Shown here: positions 55,625 through 64,000 of the stretch, piece by piece
Position numbering within the stretch: position 1 is the stretch's first letter
How the letters are laid out: the number at the start of each line of letters is the position of its first letter
DNA from: Lumbricus terrestris
Taxonomy: Eukaryota > Annelida > Clitellata > Crassiclitellata > Lumbricidae
NCBI GenBank assembly: GCA_949752735.1
Contig: OX457040.1
Location: 4,989,870-5,053,869, forward strand
Length of the DNA stretch: 64,000 bases
Direction: 5' to 3'
Notes under the pieces: generated by a model
Database searches by the model: none
What the model was told of the DNA's origin: nothing
What the model saw: only the letters and a program-made list of their open reading frames with translations
Translations under genes and position numbers: made by a program

Positions 55625-56924
55625 CAATGTAATGCAACACAGGACGAACTGGTTGTTCCCATAGTTTTGAGAATTGGTCTACATGGAAATAGCGTTTAAT
55701 TAGACACCTTTAAAATCAACTCATACTGATATATAAATAATTTCGTTGACGTCGTTCAATGAGGTCATCATTCTGATGCGGACGAAATCCAATCATTAAT
55801 CAACGACAGTTATCAACGACTCGTGCAGTCACAAGAAATTGCCAAAGCAGAAGAATTTACTCGTGCCTTGTTATAGCTTCATGTCACTGAAATTGAAAAT
55901 AATCAAGCCCTACGGCTAACTTATCGGTTAGGAAAATTAATGGTAGTTTTACTTTCGGAACTCGGCAGAATTCTAAATTCTTATGACGGGCAAAACAGAT
56001 AATTATAATTCATGTGAGGCTCGAGTAAAAAGTCATCAACCTCTTGAGCAATTGAGTCATATAATAAGCTGACCAAAAAGACTTCATCCGCTTGCGAAAT
56101 ATAAGCCTAGAGTCGTAGAAAGAGAGCTGAAGTTCATGTTAATAATTGCATGAAATAATGTCCCAGACAAACAGTTTTCTTGTTGCACTGTGATATTACG
56201 CTACGTGGGAACAACCAGGTGTGAGGTCTGCTACCAGATAATGAACTCTTTCGACTCAGTACAAACTGTTTTATTCAGTGTCTAACTACATCTTACGATT
56301 GACAACATCGTTGGCGGTTATTATTGTTTATAATCATAACTTTCTCATTAGAATCCCGCGCATAGCGACATCTCGCAGCTGACATGGTTGTCGTCATCAC
56401 TTTAACAAATTCATAGAATGCCACACCTTGATTTATTTAATAGGGAGCTTTGTGAGTCGGTGCTATTTTCGGTATAGTAGTTTACCTTTATTTATCAATT
56501 TATGTTTGTATGGGTAGCGAATACGTGTGAAGTTGATTAGCGTCAATTTTTCTTCATCAACTCTTCGGACCCAATAATTAATGCAGTCGATTTGCAACTC
56601 GTTGATAACACTAAGTTCAGACGCATTTTTATTTGATACGTTTTCGGAGGACCAATGTAGGCGTTTTGGAATTTACAAATACATAACAGTGAATAAGGTA
56701 TTTATTAAAGGTGTTCAAATTCAAAAGTATCTCGTCCGCTATGTTCTGCTGTTTAATGGCATTTTGGGGCTTCGGAAGCCGTTCGCTTGTATTGTAATGC
56801 ATTTTTACAGTTTAGTTTCAGGTAAAATGTTTTCAATATTCCAAGAAGGCTGTGCGGGATGATAAAGAGATGAAATTATGGTCAGCTGGATGACTTACAT
56901 ATGGCGCCGAAGAATTGCTTACAT
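55625..56924. other. No gene seen
   Basis: Two AAAGGTGT-type motifs (55700, 56705). A 93-codon frame at 56581-56862 has no recognised domain. Confidence 0.5.
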
Positions 56925-57021
56925 AAATATATAAATATAGATATATAAAACATTCTTTTAATACACCTTCAAAACGTATTCACTGGCGTTATTTATAAGA
57001 CCAGCTGATCGCTTCGTCAAT

Positions 57022-57128
57022 TATTAAACAATATTGCTCACAAGTGCTGTAATAGGCCAAGGAAATTTCTGTCCGGGGAAACGGCGTCTGTTGTCATAGA
57101 CCCTGGTCAAATCGGATCCATCCATCCA
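57022..57128 (+). mobile_element. (ATCC)-tailed element insertion, near full length
   Basis: TCGTCAAT lies at 57014-57021 and 57129-57136. The partner repeat has one similar site without the insertion near 6780-6795 (ATTGTCAATAATTCC). The insert carries AAGTGCTGTAATAGGCC, CCGGGGAAACGGCGTCTGTT, ATAGACCCTGG and ATCGGATCCATCCATCCA. About 20 bases before the usual start (57022-57041) belong to the insertion or are filler. Confidence 0.75.
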
Positions 57129-58072
57129 TCGTCAATGTTTCCTCTGACATTAGCGTGGGAGATATTTACATCAAATTGAAAATCTTACTAAACTGCAGAA
57201 CCTACTATAATTATGCGCAACTACTTTACATGTGAAGAACTTTAAAAAGCGCATGGCATAAATAGTGATCGAATGGCGGAAATTCAATCCGAAAATTTCG
57301 GGTATTAATGAGAACTGTTTGGTTATCTGCATCTCCGCTTGAGTCGAGTGTTCTTGTCACCATTGGAGAATTGTAGAATGAGAACAAACAGAAACACCAA
57401 TGACAAACAGACGCATGGACTAACCGACATTACTCTTCTTCTTATCAACGATATAATAGTAATTGCCGAAGATGTTTCCACATTTCTTTTGTATTCTCAT
57501 CTAAATCTTTTGCTGGATTTCTTTTCTGCATCTATAAACATCTTTCAGCTGCACGAACTGTACACATCGAAGTCCTTGGAGTATAAAAGTTTTTTCTGTT
57601 TAAAAGGTCGGGCTCAATCATTATTGATTTTCGTTAACGAAATTATTTATAACCAAGGTCTTCTTGTTTTAAAGGAGTCTAATGAATTAGAAATTCTTTG
57701 ACGTCGTCTTTGAACTGCCTGGGCATTTGATGTCAACCTAGTTGAGTTACTTCACAGTTGCGATTAAAGACCATTCTTTTCATTAGTGATCGTGTGTATG
57801 TTTAATATTGATCTGTTCATTGAATTGTCGCCTGGGGCGCTAAATAAACAAACCATAATAATAGTCTTGCAATTGAAAAATGACTTGTTGCAATGCTCGA
57901 TGGGGCTTACTTCCGAAAGTGATGTCGGTGCCCGTAGATTCAATTCGCAGTTTCATTGTTTCTTTTCAATCTCTTCTTTCTAATTTCCAATATTTTTTTC
58001 TGTATCTTATTTCTTTCTTGGTGGTCAGGCTAGCATTTCTCTTCTTTCATCTCCTTTTCTTGCGCAGCTAAA

Positions 58073-58300
58073 CCGCGGCGAGTTTGGCATGCTAGAACGC
58101 GAAGAGGTCGTGAAATATCATCGGATCGTAATCGTAATAGTAATCTCGGTTGCTCTTCATACAGTCACCAAAGCAACCAATGTTTCCAGAGTGATGAATG
58201 CCGCCACTGCCTGCTGGAGCTATACTGCCACCCAGGACTGGGTCAGAACCGAGCGTCTCTTAGCAAGGGTCCGTCGTGTACTTTCGAGATGACCCCCATA
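58073..58300 (+). other. Exon-like segment with splice acceptor, unknown product
   Basis: A good acceptor (CTCCTTTTCTTGCGCAG) ends at about 58072. One frame after it reads NSNLGCSSYSHQSNQCFQSD, then ECRHCLLELYCHPGLGQNRA and SLSKGPSCTF, up to a stop at about 58303. It is cysteine-rich. A second frame is open over the same bases (58089-58292, MLEREEVVKYHRIVIVIV). I recognise neither protein. The partner at 8113-8330 is frameshifted. It may be a terminal exon, a captured gene fragment or chance. Confidence 0.3.
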
Positions 58301-58650
58301 CCAATGCGATGAAAATGTGCTGGATCGTGCTAGTGATCGTCTTCTGGCTGAGGTCTCCAGAAACGACTTCCACGTCCTTCTTTTATTTTTTCTGCCGGAT
58401 GTTGACCATCACTACCAACGTTATCAGCACTCAGTTCTGAACTAAAATATATTTAGGTCTAAAATATATGAATTCGTCCCGAAAATAATTATTAATTTTT
58501 TGCATTGGAACCCATACATTCTGCACATTGTATACTTTTGTGTAAACATATATTAAATTCCATATGTTTCCAATATTACGATTTATTAATATGTGTGCAC
58601 GGTTAATTTACAAGTCAAAAAGCCTATTGTTCAACAGTACAAACTAGACT

Positions 58651-60333
58651 CGTGGGGTGAGAATCATAAGGTCGTATCGTAAGAGAAGTCATTCTTGGCA
58701 AAACGGATTTTTATATTGCAACGCATTTATCAATTCACACAGTCACTCTGAATGCACTTGTTTTATACATCTACCATCAAAGTAATGTACTTAATTATGT
58801 AATATGTATGATCTGATAATATTTTATAAAATGACCTTATAAAAGCCCAAAAGACTTTGTGATCCTCACTCAAAGAAGTGAAAAGGTCATTAGTATGCGA
58901 GGATCACAAGGGCGTATCATTATGTACAGAGTCGCATTCCATCTGAGAGTGACCAGATTCCATGAATATATGTTCAATGGTAACTATAGGCAACTCGCGT
59001 ATGGCACGAAGACACATGGTTGCAAAGTTAATGTTACGGTTTTGTCCACCACATGTGTCAGAGTACATGACAACCTTAGTGATTTGTTGAGACAGACTAC
59101 CCAAGTATTTGAAAATACATGTTGCTATCTCACAACTTCCCCTCCCAGCCTTTGCTTCGTGCCACATATAATTTACGCACTTCTTATCGCTCAAGCTGTA
59201 GACAGTCAGATTGTAAGTCGACAGCTTCCGTTTATAGAACAGTGAGCTGACATTTAATTTAGGCGATTGGAGAACTTGCTGAAGATCAAATGTCACAGCA
59301 TGCACTGTTTCACTTGTCTTTGCCTCATTTTTGTGTGCTTCCTTCTGTTCCCTGACTCTTTCTTTTCTTGCATGATGAGCAAGGTGTTCCACTTCTTTGT
59401 CTGCTCTCTCACGTTCTGTCATATTTTGAAATGCAGAACAAAAGTTACAGGCATCCTTTTTTGACTTGTGGAAAGATATATTGAAATCTGTATTAAAAAT
59501 ATTTCGATAAAATTTAAGATTTTCTGGTTTAACGTTTTCCAACGAACATTTCTCAGTGTACAGTTCGTGCATTTTCTTTACAGAAAGATTTGAATCGAGA
59601 TATTTTTTCTGTGAGCTAGCACGACCATAGTGTGATTCTAAAGCAGGGAAGCTACGAATATGTTCCCGAATCTTCTCTCTGACATCTTCCGTCTTCTTTG
59701 ATCCAGGTTGATGTCTTCCTCTCTGATCACTAACAGCAAAACCAGTTTCTTCTTTTTTTTCCTTGGCTATTTGAACAGTTTTCTCACCTATATCAAGTGT
59801 CTTGAGAAACATTTTCTTACACACCTGTATTCGCTGATCACCATTCGTGAAGTAATACAGGAATGTGTTCTTGCGACGGCTTAGTTTACGTTTGTGTGTT
59901 TGTTTTGGTACAACCACAACGTGAAATCGAATAAAGTCCATCTGCCTGGTTTTGTCAGCAATTTGCCAATAGTTCTCAAATATTGTTTTTCGTATAGATA
60001 AAGCCATTTTGTCTGAACACATGTGTTTACATTTAGCACAATCAACGTCTTTCGTAGCCATTTTCTTTGTTTACCGTTATTATGAAAAGTGATAGCTTCC
60101 AGTTAGTTACGACCTTGTGATCCGCAACTTCTCACATACGACCTTATGATTCTCACCCAAACAATATAAACGTCAATACGACCTTGTTGCTCAAGCTGTA
60201 TCTCGATCATTACTGCATATACATACGTCTTTGTTGCACTAGATTGTGGCCCTTTCCTTGCTTAATCAATAGAAACTAAAAAAAGGATTTTTTCAAAATC
60301 TACACGATACGACCTTATGATTCTCACCCCACG
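58651..60333. mobile_element. TIR transposon with 30-bp perfect ends and subterminal repeats
   Basis: The left end is CGTGGGGTGAGAATCATAAG followed by GTCGTATCGT (58651-58680). The right end, 60304-60333, is its exact reverse complement. The partner repeat has no insertion (AACTAGTTATATGCC at 8692-8706), so the boundaries are firm. TAG stands next to both ends but the exact TSD is unclear. Related motifs recur inside at 58853-58870, 58898-58921, 60109-60127, 60136-60158 and 60177-60194. It encodes the 385-residue protein on the minus strand. Insertion is younger than the duplication. Confidence 0.92.
58904..60061 (-). CDS. Putative DDE-type transposase, GGQN/GHSxME family, C-terminally truncated
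   Basis: A 385-residue frame with ATG at 60061 occupies most of the TIR element. Visible parts are a Cys cluster (C8, C11, C15), RRKNTFLYYF and VCKKMFLKTL at 62-89, a second Cys pair CNFC at 205-208, and a charged ERERADKEVEHLAHHARKER segment at 216-235. Then come three acidic motifs: FDLQQ (D259), YSDTCGGQNRN (D335) and GHSQMECDSVH (E375 or D377). Many animal transposon-derived proteins share the SD.CGGQN...GHS..E.D order (DUF7869-like, from memory), and I infer an RNase H-fold transposase. The last four codons lie in the subterminal repeat at 58898-58921, so the normal C-terminus seems deleted. No frameshift interrupts the rest. Confidence 0.7.
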   Translation of the reverse strand: MATKDVDCAKCKHMCSDKMALSIRKTIFENYWQIADKTRQMDFIRFHVVVVPKQTHKRKLSRRKNTFLYYFTNGDQRIQVCKKMFLKTLDIGEKTVQIAKEKKEETGFAVSDQRGRHQPGSKKTEDVREKIREHIRSFPALESHYGRASSQKKYLDSNLSVKKMHELYTEKCSLENVKPENLKFYRNIFNTDFNISFHKSKKDACNFCSAFQNMTERERADKEVEHLAHHARKERVREQKEAHKNEAKTSETVHAVTFDLQQVLQSPKLNVSSLFYKRKLSTYNLTVYSLSDKKCVNYMWHEAKAGRGSCEIATCIFKYLGSLSQQITKVVMYSDTCGGQNRNINFATMCLRAIRELPIVTIEHIFMESGHSQMECDSVHNDTPL

Positions 60334-60849
60334 TAGTGATAAGTCTGTTTTAGGTGCAGTCATATTCAAAAGGCAGGTAGATATTACCAATATCCAAAAT
60401 AAAAAAAATTAATGAAACAAGAAAATTAATTATTGTCATTGTTCCTGGAAGTGAAATATTGTTAACACGATTCTTTGGCCTGTGTTCAATCTAGCCCGAA
60501 TTTCCTTAGTACACTCCGCATCTACTGTGATTACAGATCCAAAGTTAACAAATCCAATTAAACACCCTTAATTAGAAACTATGTTTTGCTATAATTAACA
60601 AGCACGATGCCATTTTGTGTTGACTATAACTAATGGAAAAATTATGTAAAAAGTATATATAATTATATTAAATATTATATTTAAGAAATGTATAATCTGC
60701 TAACACATTGATCACTAAATGCCTCAGGTAATTGGCCTTGAACTGAATTGGAAATGCAATTTGTCAGCGATAACTGTGGTTAGTTAGGTTATAGAGTGGA
60801 GATGTCTGTAAAGACTGTTCATAGAATGTTACATAATAATTGGCTTGTG

Positions 60850-61400
60850 TGTAATGTGAAATGTATGTGAATTATAAATTTAGATGGTTTTGCTTCAATT
60901 TCAGAAAGATCTTTTTTTTTAAATGTTTCATAAGTTTTCTTTTATCCTTGAATTTTTTTTTTTTATTGCATTATTAAATTGATATGATTATGTTTGTGTG
61001 TGTGCATGCGTATGTGCGTGTGTATATGTGTGTGTGGGGATTGATAAAATTTTTGAATAATTCTGTAATAGATGAAACAGGCATTGAATAAAATGGTCTT
61101 GATATTATTGTTTAAGCTGCTAAATGATGGCTGAAGAGTGAATACTTTGATTTTCATATTAATGTTGAATATCTTATCTGCTTGTAACTTTATTCGTGAA
61201 ATATGAACATTGAAAATTGCTTGCAAATATGAGATTATGAGAAATGATACGAATTGATGTTGATCTAAATAAGTAGATGTTGTGTCATGTGAACTTTATG
61301 AAATGAGAACTCATAAGAATTGATGTTAATCAAACTAAATAGGCCTAGATTTTATGTCATGTGAACTTCATGAAATGTCTAAATTAATGATAATAACACA
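60850..61400 (+). repeat. Repeat shared with 28365-28800
   Basis: ATGTATGTGAATTATAAA, ATTCTGTAATAGATGAAAC, GAATACTTTGATTTTCAT, TTAATGTTGAATATCT and AAATAAGTAGATGTTGTGTC match the interior of the hAT-like fragment at 28306. A TG-rich microsatellite (about 60993-61036) interrupts it. The last part is itself duplicated (GAATTGATGTT at about 61252 and 61318). No hAT end is visible here. Confidence 0.6.
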
Positions 61401-61428
61401 TAAGTGTACATAATGACAATACATATGT

Positions 61429-63867
61429 GGGCACATCCTCGGCGACTTTAATGTCCACCTCGAGGATCCATCAGCTCCGAATCCCTCTCGTTTCCTCGAA
61501 CTTCTCTCCCAGTTCGGCCTTCGTCAGCACGTCGGCGAGGCCACACACCGACTGGGAGGCTACCTCGACCTCGTCATCACCTCCGACGATGATCGGATTG
61601 ACGACCTAAAGATCCTTCCACCCACAATCTCTGACCACTCGTTCATCCAATTCACGCTTCCCTCCATCCATCTTCAACCTATCCACTCCGTTCGGAAGTT
61701 GCGGGGGTGGAAATCGTTCGATTCGAATGCTTTCAGCGCCGCCATCCGCAACTCAATCCTCTCGTCGCCTCAAGAGACGCTTGATGCTCTAACGGTCGAT
61801 CAACTGTTCGATCTTTATACCTCCACCACGACAAACCTGCTCGACAAGATGCTTCCTCGTCGAAGCGTCAGGACCCGTGTTCGACCGCTGGCTGTCTGGT
61901 TCGACGGTGAATGTCATCAGTCACGTCGCCGCGCCCGTTGCGCTGAGAGACAGTATCGCCGGTCCAAAGATCCAAGCGACCATCTTGCCTGGATCAAGAA
62001 GCTGCGTGCCCTCCATCAGCTCTACCACCACAAAGAGGCCGCCTACTGGGAACAGCTGGTCTCTCGAAATGCTAACAATCCAAAGCGTCTTTGGTCATCC
62101 ATCTCAGGACTTCTCGGTCGACCATCGCGGCCAGCGGAGACGCCTACTTTCTCTGCCAACGACTTCCTCGACGTGCTCACCGCCAAGACCGACCGTCTTC
62201 GTGCGTCTACGGCCAACGCTCCTCCTCCTACGTTCTCCTCAACGACATCTGTCTTCGACGGCTTCCGACCCATCGTGGATTCGGATCTTCGTTTAGTTTT
62301 TTCATCTGTAAATTTAAAATCATGTGAATTAGACCCTCTACCTCCTTTTATTATTTGTGACATTATTGATGACATTGCTCCTTTCTTTCTGTATCTTTTT
62401 AACAGGTCACTTGCTGAAGGTTGCATTCCTGCCTCGCAAAAACAGGCTCTAGTCTTCCCTGCACTCAAGAAGCCAAATCTTGACCCTAGCCTCAGTCAAA
62501 ACTATCGACCCATTTCAAACCTGTCTTTTCTGTCCAAGACTCTTGAGAGACTTGTTTCAATGCAACTTCTCCCCTATCTTGAGAAATCGGGTCTTCTTCC
62601 TTCTCACCAGTCTGGCTATAGGGCTAACCACTCCACTGAGACACTCCTCCTCTCTTTACTTTCTGACATATACACTGCTGTTGACAAGTCTCAAGTCACT
62701 CTTTTGGCTCTCTTCGATGTCTCTGCTGCCTTTGACATGGTCGACCATGAAATTTTGTTGCAGCGCCTTGAAACCTCCTGTGGACTCAAGGGTACTCCAC
62801 TACTTTGGCTTCGCTCCTACCTCTCCGACCGCACCCAAATGATCATCTCTGGTGACTCTAGGACTCAGTGGGTCCCTGTTGTGTTGGGTGTCCCTCAGGG
62901 GTCTGTCCTAGGCCCGCTTTTATTCATCTTATACACGGCTGGCATTCCCTCCCTTTTCCCCAACCATTCTGCTACTGGCCATCTTTTCGCTGATGATGTC
63001 CAAGCCTATGTGCATGGACCCCCTTCAGCTCAACTCTTTCTTGCGAGCCAAATCGACGCTCTATCTCAAGATCTTCATCTGTGGATGTCGTCCAATCGTC
63101 TTTCTTTGAACTCTTCCAAAACCCAGTTGATTTGGTTTGGCACTTCCAAGCAGCTCCAAAAACTTGACTACTCGGTACTCTCTCAAACTTTTCCTCACTT
63201 CAACTTTTCGTCTAGTGTTCGAGACCTAGGTGTCACCCTAGATAGTTCTCTAACTTTCACCGAACACATAGCCAAGCTTACTCGCTCTTCCTACTTCCAA
63301 TTAAGGCGCCTGAGAGCTATTCGCAAATCTGTTTCATCTTCGATCTTTACCACCATTGTCCACGCCTTCGTCTGTTCTCGGATTGACTATTGTAATTCTG
63401 TCCTTGCTGGCCTCCCTAAGGTCCGGCTAGCTCCCCTACAGTCCGTTCTCAATGCTGCTGCGAGGCTCATTGCCCGTCTTCCTCGATTCTCACACATATC
63501 TACATTCATGGCTGAACAACTTCACTGGCTTCCACTCTCAGCTCGCATAGAATTCAAAGTTATAAGTTTGGTTCTCAAGTCTCAACGAGGCCTTGCTCCG
63601 ACGTATCTTTGTGATCTCATACTTCGCCCCATATCGGCCACTTCGCTGCGTCCTCTTAGGTCCTCAGATCGGCTTGACCTCTTTGTTCCTCGCGTCAGGA
63701 CCGCCATGGCTCAATCCAGATCATTTGCCTGCATAGGTCCCTCCCTATGGAATGGTCTTCTCCCATCCGTTCGCTCTGCCATCCTCTCTGGTAGTCTTTC
63801 GTCATCTTTCTCTTGTCTAAAGACCTGCCTTTTCTCTCGGAGTTGCACGCACTGGGAGCGCTTCTGA
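61429..63867 (+). CDS. LINE endonuclease-reverse transcriptase, partial at 5' end
   Basis: An open frame of about 812 codons; an in-frame stop lies upstream at 61414 and no proper start is present, so the 5' end is truncated. In order: the end of an APE-type endonuclease (HILGDFNVHLED at 61432-61467; ISDHSFIQF near 61627), a linker, then the reverse transcriptase. The RT shows NYRPISNLSFLSKTLERLVS, motif A LFDVSAAFDMVDH (62708-62747), motif B GVPQGSVLGPLLF and motif C FADDV (62986-63000). The C-terminal part ends GLAPTYLCDLI...SLWNGLLPSVRS...FSRSCTHWERF. All RT catalytic aspartates are present and no frameshift is seen. It copies element RNA at a nicked target and belongs to the CR1/L2-like group. 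This copy cannot be autonomous without its 5' part. Confidence 0.93.
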   Translation, partial: GHILGDFNVHLEDPSAPNPSRFLELLSQFGLRQHVGEATHRLGGYLDLVITSDDDRIDDLKILPPTISDHSFIQFTLPSIHLQPIHSVRKLRGWKSFDSNAFSAAIRNSILSSPQETLDALTVDQLFDLYTSTTTNLLDKMLPRRSVRTRVRPLAVWFDGECHQSRRRARCAERQYRRSKDPSDHLAWIKKLRALHQLYHHKEAAYWEQLVSRNANNPKRLWSSISGLLGRPSRPAETPTFSANDFLDVLTAKTDRLRASTANAPPPTFSSTTSVFDGFRPIVDSDLRLVFSSVNLKSCELDPLPPFIICDIIDDIAPFFLYLFNRSLAEGCIPASQKQALVFPALKKPNLDPSLSQNYRPISNLSFLSKTLERLVSMQLLPYLEKSGLLPSHQSGYRANHSTETLLLSLLSDIYTAVDKSQVTLLALFDVSAAFDMVDHEILLQRLETSCGLKGTPLLWLRSYLSDRTQMIISGDSRTQWVPVVLGVPQGSVLGPLLFILYTAGIPSLFPNHSATGHLFADDVQAYVHGPPSAQLFLASQIDALSQDLHLWMSSNRLSLNSSKTQLIWFGTSKQLQKLDYSVLSQTFPHFNFSSSVRDLGVTLDSSLTFTEHIAKLTRSSYFQLRRLRAIRKSVSSSIFTTIVHAFVCSRIDYCNSVLAGLPKVRLAPLQSVLNAAARLIARLPRFSHISTFMAEQLHWLPLSARIEFKVISLVLKSQRGLAPTYLCDLILRPISATSLRPLRSSDRLDLFVPRVRTAMAQSRSFACIGPSLWNGLLPSVRSAILSGSLSSSFSCLKTCLFSRSCTHWERF

Positions 63868-63903
63868 AAGGCTCTTGCTGCAAGAAGCGCTTTACAAATG
63901 GTC

Positions 63904-63924
63904 AGATACGATACGATACGATAC
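63904..63924 (+). repeat. (GATAC)n LINE tail
   Basis: About four GATAC units end the LINE 3' UTR. The tail differs from the (AATG)n tails at 29.6 and 54.5 kb, suggesting a distinct subfamily. Confidence 0.85.
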
Positions 63925-64000
63925 ATGTGTACATGTGCTCATTTGTATATAAAGAATTATAGGCATATGTAATTATGGTGACATATGTATATGTATATAT

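Larger units (their letters stand above)
56925..60636 (+). repeat. Long repeat pair, copy 2 (partner 6700-8992)
   Basis: Aligns with 6700-8992. It carries an (ATCC)-tailed insertion at 57022-57128 and the TIR transposon at 58651-60333. After the transposon, homology resumes with AGGTAGATATTACC and runs to TTTTGTGTTGACTATAAC. Confidence 0.8.
61417..63925 (+). mobile_element. L2/CR1-like LINE, 5' truncated, otherwise well preserved
   Basis: About 2.5 kb from within the endonuclease domain to the 3' tail. After the stop at 63867 the 3' UTR has GGGAGCGCTTCTGAAAGG...AAGAAGCGCTTTACAAATGG, the stem-loop tail type seen in the other LINE and SINE copies, then (GATAC)n at about 63904-63924. The target duplication is not resolved; ATACATATGTG at the left and ATACATGTGTAC at the right are only similar. 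Confidence 0.9.

Noticed and set aside
1..64000. AAAGGTGT as T-box transcription factor sites
   Set aside because: The core AGGTGT fits a T-box half-site, but the motif also recurs once per unit inside tandem arrays and repeats, so regulation is not the first explanation.

Overview
This is a eukaryotic, AT-rich, repeat-dominated window, most likely from an invertebrate animal. The evidence is several non-LTR retrotransposon remnants of animal type, tRNA-derived SINEs, hAT, piggyBac and mariner-like DNA transposons, many microsatellites, and no bacterial gene organisation. The species cannot be named from the sequence. I see no convincing host gene, functional tRNA, rRNA or CRISPR array. The two longest open frames both belong to mobile elements: a LINE reverse transcriptase at 61429-63867 (+) and a 385-residue 'GGQN' transposon protein at 58904-60061 (-).

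Much of the window consists of pairs of diverged copies of the same sequence. The main pairs are 390-672/1678-1998, 6700-8992/56925-60636, 11048-11573/11611-12116, 18626-20060/25330-27325, 20790-24145/36285-43210 and 33365-34520/47790-49155. Because each copy provides an empty-site reference for the other, several later insertions can be read directly with their target-site duplications (TSDs). These are a 5,071-bp hAT element (37329-42399), a 1,970-bp hAT nested inside it (40194-42163), a 1,471-bp TIR transposon (20978-22448), a 1,683-bp TIR transposon that carries the 385-residue protein (58651-60333), an 805-bp LINE fragment (26140-26944) and two short SINE-like insertions (48406-48461, 57022-57128).

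Layout: 0-6 kb holds tRNA-like repeats, a MITE family ending in CCGGTGTCA, and the first copies of a short element with an (ATCC)n tail. 6-9 kb is the first copy of the 57-60 kb repeat. 9-15.7 kb holds LINE 3' ends, a near-perfect 80-bp hairpin and a tandem duplication. 16.3-18.6 kb holds two piggyBac-like elements, one with an internal pre-miRNA-like hairpin. 18.6-27.3 kb is nested repeats with a fold-back element rich in CCCTAA-like sequence. 28-36 kb is LINE and hAT fragments. 36.3-43.2 kb is the second copy of the 20.8-24.1 kb repeat, split by nested hAT elements that carry two tandem arrays. 43-50 kb holds a LINE end, SINEs and microsatellites. 51.4-53.3 kb is a second, inverted copy of the array-bearing hAT element. 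54-61 kb is a LINE with a very long (AATG)n tail plus the second copy of the 6.7-9 kb repeat. 61.4-63.9 kb is the best-preserved LINE.

The most unusual signals are the 8-mer AAAGGTGT (about 30 exact copies outside tandem arrays, and present in both unrelated arrays), the short (ATCC)n-tailed element with about 12 copies, TIR transposons whose terminal motif is repeated several times subterminally, and two strong hairpins.
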